From Glebionis coronaria (lineage: Eukaryota > Streptophyta > Magnoliopsida > Asterales > Asteraceae): a DNA stretch of 64,000 bases. The stretch covers positions 21,836,488 through 21,900,487 of the forward strand of contig CM046882.1 in NCBI GenBank assembly GCA_025667525.1, written 5' to 3'. A model generated the notes under the pieces. It had not been told where the DNA came from. It ran no database searches and was given only the letters and a program-made list of their open reading frames with translations. How positions within the stretch are numbered: position 1 is the stretch's first letter; every line of letters begins with the position of its first letter. Made by a program: the position numbers and the translations under genes. Below, piece after piece: positions 23,937 through 37,124 of the stretch.

Positions 23937-26900
23937 TGTAAAACCCGCATGCTTTTACCATGAATAGTGCCCTTAAGATCGTACGTTCTAGATTAAAACT
24001 TACCTCATGTAGTATTGATCACATTCATGTGCTAATAATCAAGCAAGTGCATACGTGTATGTCATGACAAGTATCGATTACGTACGAACCCATGATAAAC
24101 AGTTAATGATATATCACGTGAACATAATTAAATCATGAACACCATTTAAAATACTAACTAAAATAATTACGTAAATACTTATAATATATTTACGAGCGTT
24201 AAGTTTACGATAAACGACACGTTAAAAGAAACAGAAACACGTTAAACACGAGCACGTTTAACCACGAACGAACACGAAACATCGGGACACGAGAAAGGTA
24301 CGGGTACCCCATGTGGGGCCCCCATACCCACGGCACACATGCATGAAATGGGCTTAGCCCATGGACTTTACAAGTTAAGGGGGGTAAAAGTAAAAACATG
24401 TTTTCATTTTCATTTTACAAGAAATAAACTAAAAACCCTAAAAAGAGTTTTCTCCTCTCCTTTTTGCCTCCTTTGTGCCGCCACCTATACACCACCATAA
24501 GGGGGTGTTTGATTGATTTTGATCTTAAAAACAAGTGTTAGAATACGTGTTTGTTCATCCTTTTTCCAAGCTACATAGTGGTATACCTTTCTAACCCTTC
24601 TTTTTAATTCTTTTGATCTTTGATTTTTTTCATGAACATGTTATTATTTTTCTTATGAAAACAAGATAATTAATCATTGATCTAACATGTTTTGGTATTA
24701 AATAAAATCAAGGAATGATTTAAAGGGGTGTTTGTTTCTAGCCGCCTAGCAAAACAAACCCGAGGGGGGTTTGGTTTGCTATTGCCGCCACCACCAAGAC
24801 CACAATTGGTCTTGGTTGGCTCATGTGGGACCCACGGCAGCAAGGGGACACGTGTGCCCCGGGTTTGGCCCGGGGTACGGTGTCGAATTCATACCCGATT
24901 CATGGTTCGTTGGTTAAAATCATGATCTATGTTACATGTAATTTTTATGAATCATGAACTTAGGATATAATTAATTAATAACATGAAATATTAATTAAAT
25001 CATGACTTAGGTTATTTTAATTATTAGTTTATCATGACATTAATTTAACCTAAGTATTTTATGTTATAAGTTATAATTAATTAATTATTAAAACATGCCT
25101 ATAATTAATTAATTTAGACATGACTTAGGTTATATTATTATTAATAATAATACACATTTTAACCTAAGTATTTTCATTTCATTTTAATTAATACATGTTA
25201 CACTTTAATTAAAATGCTTAACCTATAGTTTAATTAAAATACATGAAATAATAATTAAACTATACACTATATCATATGACTTAAGAATAAGCTTATAACA
25301 CTTAGACTTATATGTTAGCTTATGAAATCAGCTTAATTCTAATTATGGAAACTTCTATTTATAGAAACTTAATTAAATAAGGCAACTAATCTAATTATGG
25401 AAACCTTCTATATATGGAAATCAATCTATTTCAGGCAGCTAATCTAATTATGGAAACCTTCTATATATGGAAACTTATTTAATTAAGGCAGCTGATCTAT
25501 TTTTGGAAACTTTCTATTTTTAGAAACTAATCTATTTTAGGCAGTAAATTCTATTTTTTGGAAACTTTCTATTTTTGGAAACTTTCTATTTTTGGAAACT
25601 TTCTATTTTTGGAAACTTTCTATTTTTGGAAACTTTCTATTTTTGGTAACTTTCTATTTTTGGAAACTTTCTAATTTTGGAAACTTTCTATTTTTGGAAA
25701 CCTGCTATTTTTGGAAAGTTACTTATTATTACACAGTAAGTATAATAATACATGAAACAACAGTAATACTTAATCAGATTAATCAGAATACAAGATAAAC
25801 ACAGTTTAAGGCTTTAAACAGTGAACCATGACCTAAAACATACCAAATCAGCTATAACAAGACACAGAACCCAGTACGTAATCAGTGAATCGATACTTAT
25901 ACACGTGTGTATTCATGTAGCATTAGTGATCCAGAAGTAGGAGTCTTTCTTCCGTTCATTTCACTGGACTTGAGGTACGGATTCCCGTCCTTTCAGTATG
26001 GACATTCCTTCCTTATTAGGATTTCCCCGTATGCAGCCAACAGTTTTCCCCAGCATTTGTTTTATTGTTTTGAACTACTTATGTTAATTTAGCATAAACT
26101 ATAGCCGTATACAAGCATGACCAGTTTCACCTAGTTATGGAGGTACCATAACCATAGCATTGGAGGCACCGATGTTATGACTTCCCCACGGCGGAGTGAT
26201 TGCTCGTGGCGTCCCTTTTCAGTTTGGCCATATTATTATATCAGTCGGGGCGTATGGGTGCATCCTAGTTACATGTTTTATTCAGTTTATCATGGTGAAT
26301 GTGGTGTGTGCCTTGCACCCTTCACAAGGAGCTGATCCCTCCTACCCAAATCAGTATATTGATTAGAGGCATCCCCTCTAATCAGCATGATGAGGTCACC
26401 CCTCCAAGTATTCATGCACGTGACCTTTTCATGACCTATATGGGCTATGGTATATATATGTTAAAACAGTTTTCACAGGTTAAACATAAGGCTTTTCAAA
26501 CTATAAAACCAGTTTTCATGTTACTTAACCAGTTTACTCAGTACTTAGTCTTCCGCTGTTATATGTTACATGCTTATCCTATATCATGCTTTATTGTACA
26601 TCCGTGCACTGAGCGTCTTGCTCAGCCGTTTTCCTTTTCATGTTCCCAAAACGGCAGGTACTCAGGGACGCTCGTAGATCTGAAACGTAGGTGCATATGG
26701 ACTGGAAGCTTTACTGTCTTTCTTTACTTTATGCATTTCCTTTACTTTGATACAGTTGCTTTGGACATTGTTTCGTCCTTCCTTTTACAGTATTTATGTT
26801 TGTGTGTGATGAGCTTTACATTGGGATACCGATGTTTGATTCCGGTATTTCCTTTTATGGTTGAATAATGCTTAGACATTTATCCTTGTATGCTTTGATG

Positions 26901-26948
26901 ACACGCCATGATATGCGTAATATTCCATTTCCAAAATGGGGTGTTACA
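23937..26948 (+). repeat. 3' LTR of element E
   Basis: It is 3012 bases and nearly identical to the 5' LTR. It carries the same hairpins (24795-24814, 24857-24875), 17-bp repeats (25550-25717) and 189-codon frame (26299-26868). The CATAA target duplication follows. Confidence 0.93.
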
Positions 26949-27420
26949 CATAAGCCCTAATATGAGCTTATAACTCACGGCTATAATTAGTTATAGCTTA
27001 TTAGATGAGTCAAAACTTATTTTAAGGTTGCATGTACTTATAAGTGTCCCCAAAATAGATCTAGTTATGTACAAATCAAGAAATCAAGTCACATGTCCAT
27101 ACATACATACATATAGCCTACGGCTATAATTTTAAATTTTGGTATTTCCAAGATGAATATTTTAGCTAGTTTTTAAGTCTTGTAAATATTTGCAAAAATA
27201 CAACATGATTATCTAGGTTACATGCATGTTCCCAAGGTTACCTTTATTCCAAGAAAACTACATATAGCTCACGGCTATATTATTTTCTCCCAAGGTTCCC
27301 ATAAAATTTTATAAACTTGTTTTATGTTCATCATGTTTAATTTAACTCTTATCATTAGATCTATGGTTTATATAAGCACTCATGTACATTTAAAACCCAT
27401 TCTAGGTCATATATAGCCCA
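26949..27420 (-). repeat. D LTR, segment 2 (between E and A)
   Basis: These are 472 bases of non-coding sequence with three copies of an ATAGC(C/T)(C/T)ACGGCTAT-like motif. It is assigned to the D LTR because the same kind of sequence resumes after element A at 40948. It contains no gene. Confidence 0.6.
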
Positions 27421-28965
27421 TGATGAGACTGCTTTTATACATGGTCTCATCGTCCAAAACGGCCTTAAAATGCATAAAATATCATAAAATAGACCAAATA
27501 TATGCTCGTGTTTGTTACTTGTGTATTTTTAGGTACGGATATTGAGGAATTGGCAAAAGAACACAAGAATCAATCAAAAACGAACACGGGAAACGAAGTC
27601 GCACAATGAACCGGGCCCAAGTTTGGATTTTGCAAAAAGACCCTTGAAGAATTGAAGATTGTCAAGATTAGTCCCTCATCTTTGAAGAACTTGTCACATT
27701 TGACCCTCAAAATATCAAATGTACAAGTATGATCCTTTATGTTTGAAGATATTACAAGTTCAGCCCTTGGGAATCAAGAATATACAAGTTAAACCCTTTG
27801 GAAAAGTTTTTGGAAGAGTTTGTGCCATTTTCAGCAACTTGTCCAAAGTTGACAAAGCTATAATTGGACGCTGATGGGAATTTTTACAAAGTGAAAGAAA
27901 GTTAATACCTTGGGGACCAAATCTGCCATTTACCCAAACAAACCCACCAACCAGATAGTGACACATCAGCCCTACCCACCCACCAACCCATGACCATTAC
28001 CCAAACCCATCAACCCTACCCGTCCAAAACCCACACCCGGTTTATTTAAATAAACCCCAGTCAAACCCCCTCCCAGTCAAACCTCCTTCCCTCCTAAACA
28101 ACTTTTCAAAAACAAATTAAGATTAAACCACCCCCTTAATCCTGATAAACCCTAATCCTACCCCAGATCCCATCTCACCCAAAACAAAGGGTTTTACCCT
28201 GATACCTTCCAGAACCTTGATTCACGTCCCTCTCATCCTTTCCCACTTCACCCAACACATTCACATGCTCTGTGGGACCCTCCCCAAGCCTCCCCTGCTC
28301 CATTACTTTCACCCAAAACCCCACACCCGACCAAATTAACACCTCAGATCATCCCCTTGGTCCCAAAGGTTCATCCAACGTCCAAGATTGAAGATTCCAA
28401 GCTGGCATCCAGTACATGATCACATGGGCACGATTTTGACCCATTTTCAGTCAAATCCTCAAGGGCCTTTTTGGCATTTCAGTTAGCTAGGGTTTTAGTC
28501 TTCTAGTATGTTCTCTTAGTTAGTATTTAAAGGGCATTCGCATGTGAATGCACCTTTGTTCCAGTTTCAAGCTTTTCCTTGTAATTCCTTTTTAAAAAAA
28601 TAAAAGTTTGGTTTTTGATTTAATCAAGTGTAATCCCTTTTTATTGTTTTTAAAAGTTGTGTGTAGTGTGAAGCTTGATTCTGAGTTCCATTTGTTATTT
28701 GGTTAAGTAATTTTGACTTTCAAAATTATTTAAAAGTTTCTGAAAATCTGAGAATTTTTAGAAGTTACTGTTCACAGGTTTTGATGTTAAGATTTGCAAT
28801 TTGTTGGTAATATAGAGTTCTTGAAAACGTATTAAGAAGATTGAAAAGTTTTTGGAAGTTTTAAGAAAGGAAGAAAAAGAAATCAGAAGATAGTCTATGC
28901 TTGTATTATGTGTTTTGTTTTGATCTGTCTTAAACAGGTGAAGAAGGTTGTTGATATTGATCTGC

Positions 28966-29026
28966 ATGCACCCGGGTGCATAAGGAAGTGGATTTTCATC
29001 CACCAAGGGCTTGGATGTAAGCCCTT
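28966..29026 (+). promoter_or_regulatory. Three consecutive perfect hairpins in A LTR
   Basis: ATGCACCCGGGTGCAT (28966-28981) is a perfect 16-base palindrome. GTGGAT-TTTC-ATCCAC (28988-29003) and AAGGGCTT-GGATGT-AAGCCCTT (29005-29026) are perfect stem-loops. The 3' LTR keeps all three unchanged at 38683-38743. If transcription starts near the TATA-like box at about 28529, they lie in the 5' part of the RNA. A role in dimerisation, packaging or translation is inference. Confidence 0.7.
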
Positions 29027-29932
29027 GAGGTAAAATCCTTTTTACCTTTTGGAAAATTTCAGAATAAGTGCTTGTGTGATCTTGTTTGATTTATTGTTAT
29101 AAGTGTGTTATAATTGTTGGATTTGAGTTCTGAAGTGGTGTTATGCATGTTGGATGGTAATTTGATCAGTTTGAATAGGATTTAGAGTGTGTTGATTTGA
29201 AAATATTGCTTAAACATTTTTAACAGGGTGTTTGGATAAGTGGATTAGCAGGGTAAAATCCTTGATGAGTGATTTTAAAAGGTGTTAGAGTCATTGAAAA
29301 GGATTGAGGTAGGTTGTATGTTAGTTAGAGAGTAGATTGGGACAAAGTTTAAGCAAGTTTGTGCATTAAAAAGTGAAAAGTGTGTTTAAAATCTGCTTAG
29401 GCCTTTTATGCATATTTTTCATGAAATTTGTGCATTGATTTTGAAATCTGTTAGGTTCTAGGGTGATTTAAGGTTTGTTTTGGTTTGTATGCTGATTGGT
29501 GATTGTGTGTGCACAAGCTTGAAGCTTGAATCTCATTGGAGTGCATTTGGTTTAGCTAAACAGTCACAGACCTAGCCATTTGTGCATCGGCAACTTGACA
29601 TAGCTTGTGTATGCTTTGTTTTTGATCTGTTGGTGTGCTAGTTGTTTAATTCTTGTTTGTGTTGACTCCTTGTGCTTCAATAAGCACAAGGGTGCCCCCA
29701 TTGTCCAATATTAATCACCAAATAAGCTCATACCAAGCTCCTCTTGGCTGAATTCATCAAAGCAAGAACACATAGCAAACTGCTAAGTGTTCAACTCAAA
29801 CTTGGCACGTTTCTGGAATCAATTTGGCTTAATCTTAGCTAAAAAGAGAGTTGGGATTGGATTATAAGCTCATTAAGTATCAGTGTTGGATTTGGAAAGA
29901 AAAAAAAATAAAAAAGAAAATAATTGTAAAAA

Positions 29933-30006
29933 GGTTGCCCGCAGCAGGACTCGAACCCCAGACCTCTCGCTGGAGGAGTAGGGGAACTACCACTGATCTA
30001 GACACC
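29933..30006 (-). repeat. tRNA-like segment in A 5' LTR (B box intact)
   Basis: The 74 bases on the minus strand look like a tRNA: GGTGTCT start, TCAGTGGTAG D-arm, AGCGAGAGG, then the exact Pol III B box GGTTCGAGTCC. The acceptor stem does not pair properly and the anticodon arm is weak, so this is not a working tRNA gene. It may be a tRNA relic or a SINE head. The 3' LTR has the same at 39635-39708. Confidence 0.55.
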
Positions 30007-31252
30007 TTTTTACGTTAAGGGTTGATTTCAAAAGTTATTTAATACGTTTTGTTTTTCTAGCTTAAAATATAAGCCGTAGCTTATTTACCATTTTTCCAGC
30101 TTATTTGTTAAACGTTTTTGCTTATTTTGATTTTTCTTAGGATCTTTATAGGATTTAAGACTTTTCTAGCTAATTTTTATATTTTTCCCTTTATTAGATT
30201 ATTTTCTAGAATTTATTTATTATACGTTTTTATTAAATCATTAAAAAATAGAAAAAAGATTTTTAATTTTTAGGAAAAATAGTTTTTAGTTTTTAAAATA
30301 ATATTTTGAGGTTTACATTAAGTTTTGGTTTTATAAACTTTAATTTTTAATTTTATATTATTTTAAGGTTTTTTATAAACTTTAAACATTTTTATAAAAT
30401 TATTAAAAAAGGTTTGGGAACTTTAATTTGTGTTTTTCTCTTAGTTAGAATATTTAGGATTTTTGAGAATTTTTTAGAATTAATTTTAGAAACTTTTTAT
30501 TTTTAGTATTATTTTAATATTATTTTATTATTAAAAAATCAAAGTTTTATTTTTATTTCTTTTCCATTTTTCCTAGGTTCCTTATCATTAATTAGGACTA
30601 TTTCCATTTTTAGAATATTTTTATAGCTTTTAGATTTATTTTTATAATTATTTTAAGTTTAATTAGGTTTTAATCATTTTAAATCATTTTTAGAAGTTTA
30701 AAAATAGTTTTAATAGCTTTTAATTTTTAGAAAATTACTTTTTAGTCTTCTTATAATATAAGTTAAGTAATTATTCAATAAAATCATATTTTAGACACTT
30801 GAATTAGTTATATTTAATTTTAGGGCTTTAATTAGCATTTAAAATTAAATATTTAATTAAATAAAGGTTTTAAAATATCTTTGTTGGAATTTTATCTTTA
30901 TTTATATTATTTTAGACTTCTTTTTAGTCTTTTTAATTATTGATTTTGTTTTTGGTCTTAGTATAAAATTTTTAATTTTGGTAGTTTTTCACGACTTTAC
31001 GTCTTTTTCGTCGTAGTTTAATTTTAACGTAACCGTCTTTTCATCTTCTCATCCCCATTCTTCTCAATATTAATCTCAAACAACCACAAGTTAATTCACA
31101 CACATATACCTCCTTGGGAAACGAACTTTCTCTCTTTTTTAAGTGATTGGGTCATTTGTGTTGATTTTTCCTAAAATCATCACTCGATACTTAGCGCTCA
31201 TATACGTTCTTTTATTTTCCTAAACAAGAGTCGTATTTTACCACAATCATTT

Positions 31253-31270
31253 TGGCGCCGCTGCCGGGGA
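31253..31270 (+). other. Primer-binding site of element A (tRNA-Asp type)
   Basis: TGGCGCCGCTGCCGGGGA lies seven bases after the LTR end and matches the 3' end of plant tRNA-Asp with one difference. A leader of about 0.73 kb (31271-31999) follows, with no supported gene. Confidence 0.85.
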
Positions 31271-31999
31271 GGCGTGTTGTGTTTTGATTGAACAATTGTT
31301 GTTTTTCTATATTAGCCATATAGTATTTGTATTAATAGCACTCTATTAATACATATTATCGTTTTTCGGTTTTTGTGTGAATACTATTACTATATTGTAT
31401 ACGTAGAACAATAAATACACAAGTACTCCAAATACGTGAGCAATCACAACCTTGATTCGGGATTTCATCACTCGATCATTGTATTCGAATCTCAAACCAA
31501 AGAAAAAGGCAAAAATAGATAAATACTTTCGTGAAGCTTAATCTTGATAATACAAACTATAAGGTGGGTATAAGGCGGTTGTATTTCACAACCTAAAGGA
31601 AAAAGGCTCTTAAATGCTTCGCGCCGCCTCGTTTCCTCCGCTTGCTTGTGCGTATTTGATTTTGAGAGTGAATCGAGGGTTTTGCCGCCCAAAGTATTAT
31701 TATATATCATATATATTTTCTTGGTTTCCATTTGATTAAACCCTCTTGAACGATTTGGTGTTCCACCATCGTTCTAAAGTCATCGAAGGCGTTCACTCCA
31801 CGTGATCGTTTTCATTCCTAGAGGCCTTTTTAATCAAGAGATTTGATTAGTGAGGAGATTTGTGGACTCATTGTCTACTTAATACATTCACCAATTTCCA
31901 AAAAAGTTAATACAACCAAAAACCACAAAAAAAATTGAAAAAACACAAAATACCAAAAAAGAATCTTCTTTGCTCGCCTTCTCGTTGTACGTGACGTTT

Positions 32000-34900
32000 A
32001 TGCAAACTCGCTCTAAAGCTAGACGTGCTCGTAAACGAAGAAACAAATCACTCACTCAATCTAGTGAGGAGTCTCCAAGTGAGGAACCTATTGTAGAACA
32101 AGAAGCTATCATGGCTAATCGTACTATGATGGAGTTGCTTCAAGCACCCACCGAGGGTTTTGGAGAGGCCATTGTGATTCCCGCCATCCTTGCGGAGAAC
32201 TTTGAGATCAAAACGGGTTTAATGTCTATGCTTCAAGCAAACAAGTTTCGCGGTCACGAAAAAGACAACCCGCATTATCACATTAGGCAATTTAATCGTC
32301 TCACCGCGACAAGCAAGTTTAAGGATGTACCACACGATGCCATTAAGATGATGTTGTTCCCTTACTCGTTAGATGGACCCGCCAAGATATGGCTTGAGAA
32401 AGAACCGCCGAATTCGATTTTGACATGGGCCGATCTCGTGTCTAAATTTGTGAATCAATTTTTTCCACCATCTAAGACAACACATTTGAAAAACGAGATT
32501 TCACGTTTTACACAAAGACCAAATGGGAGTTTTTCAATGGCTTGGGAAAGGTTTAAAGAAATGTTACATGAATGTCCACACCATGATTTCTCCGAATTGC
32601 ATCAAATTGACACTTTTTATAATGGGCTTAATGAACATGAACGAGATTATTTAAATGCCGCCGCGGGTGGTAATTTTTTGTGCAAAACGACCAATGAGGC
32701 TTTAAAAATCATAGAAAATAGGTCTAAGGTCTATAGCCCTCGTAACACACCGAGTGTTGCCAATTTGGGCTCGTCATCATCTCGTTCCATTAATGCCTTG
32801 CAAGATGAAGCAAATGAGGAGAATCGGTTTTTCGATAGGTTTTCGACTCTTATGTCTCATTGGAAAGCTCAAGAAGCTTCAAACACCGCTTCGGTTAAAG
32901 CGGTTGCTAAGAGTTGTATTTCGTGTGGTGGAGCTCATGATTTTTCCGAGTGCATTACCGCGGATGGTAACACTTCGAATGCTTATGTAGCCACGGGAAC
33001 TTATAACCAAATCGGTCAAGGTTCACGTTCAAATCAAGCTCCACAAAATCAAAATGCTAATAACTATCGAAACAACAACAATCAAGGTGGTAATTACCAA
33101 GGAAATCAAAGGAATTATAACAAGGGTAATTACCAAAGTGGAAATGGGCAAATTTCAAACCAAAACCAAAACCGTGATTTTCAAACTCCTACTCAAGGTT
33201 TTCAAAATGCTCACACTAAAAATTTGCAAGGAGAATTTTTAGATTATGCTAAGGCTAATGATGCTAAGTTTGACAACATGCAACGTGAGATGATTAGCTT
33301 AAGGTCCGAATTGAAAAACGAGCTTAAAACCGAACTTGCTAATGAACTTTAAACTCATGCTAATAAAATGGAAGGAAATGTCACACGACTCCAACAAAAT
33401 CAACAAAAAATGGAGCAAGGACAACATGAGATTAAGCAAGAGTTGTTGAAAGCGGATGCTAGGCAATCTAAGTTTGAAGATCGAATGGCTAAAATGTTTG
33501 AAGCTATCATGTGTAAGCCCTCTTCTTCGGGTGGTCTTCCTAGTGATACCATCGTGAACCCGAAAGGAGAATTGAAGGTTATTACTACTCGTAGTGGTAA
33601 AACTTTCAAAGAACCGATTTCTCGTCCAAGTACTTCTATGGAGAAGGAAAAAGAGAAAGAACCCGAGGTTGTGGTTGAAAAGGAGCACATTACAAGCCCA
33701 CGAAGTACCGCTCAAACCACACCTACGGTTGAACCAACACCCATAATGGAACCCGAGATTCCAAGGCCGATGCCTATGCCTAATTTGCCCCAACCCACAC
33801 CACCTTTACCCTACCCATCAAGACGAGACAAGGAAAAGGCACAAGAACGAAATAATTATCAATTTGAACTCTTTATGAAAATGTTTCGTGACTTGCATTT
33901 CAATATAAGTTTTGCCGACGCCTTAGTCATGATGCCTCGATTTGCCGCGAACTTCAAAAGTATGTTGAATAACAAAGAAAAATTGCAAAAATCGTCTAGT
34001 TGTTCTTCGGTTTTTCTAAGCCGCATACCTCAAAAAGTCGGTGATCCTGGAAAGTTTTTAATCCCATGTGCTATCCAAGACATGGAAGAATGCTACGCCT
34101 TGGCCGATCTTGGTGCTAGTATTAATTTGATACCTCTTGAGATTTTTAAATCGCTCAATCTTCCAAATCTCACTCCTTCAAGAATGCCAATCGAAATGGC
34201 CGATCATTCTACGATTCTAGCTTGTGGAGTTGCCGAGGACGTCTTTGTGAAAGTTGGGAAATTCTATTATCCCGTGGACTTCATTGTTGTTGATATTCCC
34301 ATCGATCCTAAAGTTCCGTTAATTTTAGGTCGATCTTTTTTGGATACCTCGAGAGCACTTATCGATGTGCATGCAAGAAAAATCACTCTTCGTTTCAATG
34401 AGGAAGAACTCGTCATTAATGCAACCCAAAACTCCACTCTTTCTCATGTTTATTCGATCACATCTTTGTACAATGTCAATTCCACCAAAAACATGTGTCA
34501 AAAGATTTCAAATAGAGTTTTAGGAGTTGATAAAAATGAAGTTCCGTTCCCTCCGCCGGTGGAGGTTAAGAGTGTTAAGCCTATGATTCCAATCTCGAGT
34601 GATTCTTCGGATGATGAATACGTTGATCCCGATGGGGAGGTTTTCTTTGTTGACAAAAGATTTGAAAACTTGCCACCACCTAAACCAAAAAGATTTCAAA
34701 ATGTGAGAATTTTTAGTGTGACTAACATTATTTTAGATACACCAAATATTTTTGACATAATTAAATCGGGTTTTCACAAGGAGAGTTTTAAAGATGAAAA
34801 AGGAAAAGATTTTGAATTTAATTTAAAAGATTTTTCTACTATTCTAACTCCGTCATCACCGCGTGTCTTGAGTACTACAAGCTCGTCTTCTCCTTTTGAC

Positions 34901-35230
34901 GATGCTTTGTGTGGACCTAGTGTGGGGGAAGCCCCTTATGTTCCCTCCCCTTTCTCCACCGAGGACGAGATATTTGATCCTGGAATTGCTTATATAGGGA
35001 AATCTCGGTCTTCCACCGATGCAATAAATGGAAAATCTTTTCATTTGATTGGTGCGAGTCTACCTCGAGTAGCTCAATGTTATGACTTACCCATTGTCCC
35101 ACCCTTCTATTTCTTCTCTCCTATTTTTTTCTATCCCATTGGGATTTGTGTTGGAGTTGGGTTATCTCGTCTTTCATCCGAAAACGAGGACGCTATCTTT
35201 GACCCCGGTATACGTTTATCGGATTTTTAA
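32000..35230 (+). pseudogene. Gag-protease ORF of element A with one in-frame TAA
   Basis: The first in-frame ATG is at 32000 (MQTRSK), matching MRTRSS of elements B and C. The frame is 1076 residues, interrupted only by TAA at 33350-33352 (codon 451). Order: basic N-terminus; capsid region with FPYSLDGPAKIWL and FFPPSK; zinc knuckle CISCGGAHDFSEC (CX2CX3HX4C) near 310; Asn/Gln-rich part; Lys/Glu-rich coiled coil that spans the stop; Pro-rich linker; retropepsin-like domain with DLGASIN near 703 and ILGRSF; acidic tail; hydrophobic segment (PPFYFFSPIFFYPIG) and two FDPG motifs. The stop either inactivates protease or separates a 450-residue Gag from a Pro protein. Total length is close to the 1067 residues of B. 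Confidence 0.8.
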
Positions 35231-37124
35231 AGTACTCCACGTACTTTTGGGCCTTGTTTATCATGTAAGCCCCACCAAAAATTGACCAAACCATGATTAT
35301 CCCTAAATGATCACATTTATGGGGATTCGAGTCGAGCTTTTGACTCGGTTATCAAAAACAAGGCGCCTCGTGGGGGAGACCCATGCTTATCCATGTACAT
35401 ATTATTGCTTTCTAATTAGTGTAATGTGAGGGGATTTGTGCCCTTCCAACCTTTGTTCCGTGGTTGTTTGTGAATTGTGTCTTTTAGATCATCATCTTCA
35501 CGATTGGAGCCTCTCGTGTTCGTTTCATGGGAGCACTCGATCGTTTACTTTGGAGGCCATTCCCAATATCCATATGATATATCCTTTTATGTTCTAACCT
35601 TAGGTTTTTAGCACACTTCATAAACGGCTATTACTTATTGGTTACACCCTTTCCATGCTAGATTAGGCATTCGACTACGTCTCTAGTATGGGGGTGTTTG
35701 CACCCCTAGACTCGAAACATTGAGGACAATGTTTAACTTTAGTATGGGGGGGTGAATAGATACTTGCCTTGCCAAACCTTCACGCTTTCCAAAGTTTATC
35801 ATTTTGTTATCGTTTTGTTGCAAACTAAGGCTAAAAATGGCCAAATTTTAAAATTTTTCTCATGTTTCATAAGTGTTTGAAGACACGAATGTAGATTTTC
35901 CGATGGAGAGAATAAGAGTAATTTTTGACTCGATCGTGCGTGTTGAGCACTTAGCTTTGATTCCTTAACTACACATTAGGCTAAGTCTCTTAAATGAGGA
36001 CGAGAAATGATAGAGTTAATTATAAGTTACTATGCTAAACGTAGAGTACTCGTATTCTTTCAAAAACTCATGTGTTCTCGTTGTTTGCTTATTCTCCTTT
36101 CGCTTGTAAATATTTTTTGCTTAATAAATATTGATTTAGCGGTTTAGTTTTGATTGTTGGGTTTCTAGTCTTTTCTAGTAGATTCCGTGTAATTAAATTG
36201 GGAAGACATTAAGGTATCGCCAGCGTCACGGTTTTGAAGTATTGGCACCCTAATAATCGAAAGCTTCACCCAATAATAAGATTTCAAGTGCTCACCTAAA
36301 TCAAGCAAACAATTTGAAGCCCCACAAGGCCTAAAATCTATGCAAAATTGAAAGTGAATCAAGCCTTAATCTTCGAAGCTTTAAAGATCCAAAATTCGCT
36401 TTAGCGTGAGGATATACGTCTTTGGCTAATAAAACCACCGATGAGGCGGATAATAAAAGGCAAGGCAAGACCAAAGTCATAATAAAAGCTTCATGGCGAA
36501 GTTGAATAAAAGATGGAGGTAAACCAAAGATAATAAGGTCCTTCCGTTAGGGGGCGTATAAAAGTCTTGGTAATAAGTCTCATGTTCAAAACCGTTATAA
36601 AACCGTGTTTATCGATTCTTCTTGTCAACTTAATTTTTTAACATCGTTGTCTATTAGGAGGGGTTATTGATTTGATGGTCTTAGTTACACCGTTAGGACT
36701 CTATTTTTAGACCTAAATCTCTATTATCGCATAAGTCAACGATGTATCCTCGTGATCATTAAGACATAATAAAATATAAGAGATACAACTTAGGAATAAT
36801 GGGAGAATAAGTACGTGATTAGGGCATATGAGTAGTGTTAGCATTACTAACTTATAATGACAATGATCTTGTTGCACGCTTGGCATGGAATTAAGGTGAA
36901 AATCGAGGACGACGAAATTATTTCTAACGAAGCATTCACGTGTTCTTATTCTATGAACCTAAACGTCCCATTTTGCGATGAAAATCATACATTATGTCTA
37001 AAACGCAAGTAGTAGCAATAGTGTAATGTAGCTAGTTTATCATTTCAATAAAAGTGAATAAAATTGAATTTTGGAGATGCTTTGATACTTTATTCTAGCA
37101 TTGCGTGAGGGCACGGCAATGGTT
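35231..37124 (+). other. 3' untranslated region of element A
   Basis: This is 1.9 kb without coding potential, homologous to 3534-5417 of element B on the other strand. It has polypurine-like tracts TAGTATGGGGG at 35684-35695 and 35740-35753 and the conserved ACATTGAGGACAATGTTTA at about 35718-35736. Confidence 0.7.

Larger units (their letters stand above)
15943..26948 (+). mobile_element. Element E: complete Ty3/gypsy chromovirus with intron-containing gag
   Basis: This is a complete 11.0-kb element flanked by the direct repeat CATAA (15938-15942 and 26949-26953). Both LTRs run from TGTAAAACCC to GGTGTTACA. A tRNA-Met PBS follows the first and a G-rich polypurine tract precedes the second. 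I count about ten differences between the LTRs over 3.0 kb, so insertion was recent. The pol frame is fully open. It lies in the LTR of element D in the opposite orientation. RT, integrase and the C-terminal chromodomain-like tail fit the Del/Tekay chromovirus group. Confidence 0.93.
27421..31245 (+). repeat. 5' LTR of element A
   Basis: It is 3825 bases. A TATTTAAAG box near 28529 and AATAAAAG near 28599 may be the promoter and poly(A) signals. Next come a row of three hairpins (28966-29026), a tRNA-like segment (29933-30006, minus) and a long T-rich block (30050-31000). The minus frames at 27760-27966 and 28758-29006 are chance. Confidence 0.92.

Noticed and set aside
29933..30006. Functional tRNA gene
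   Set aside because: The acceptor stem does not pair and the anticodon arm is weak. Only the B box and D-arm look right, so it is listed as tRNA-like.
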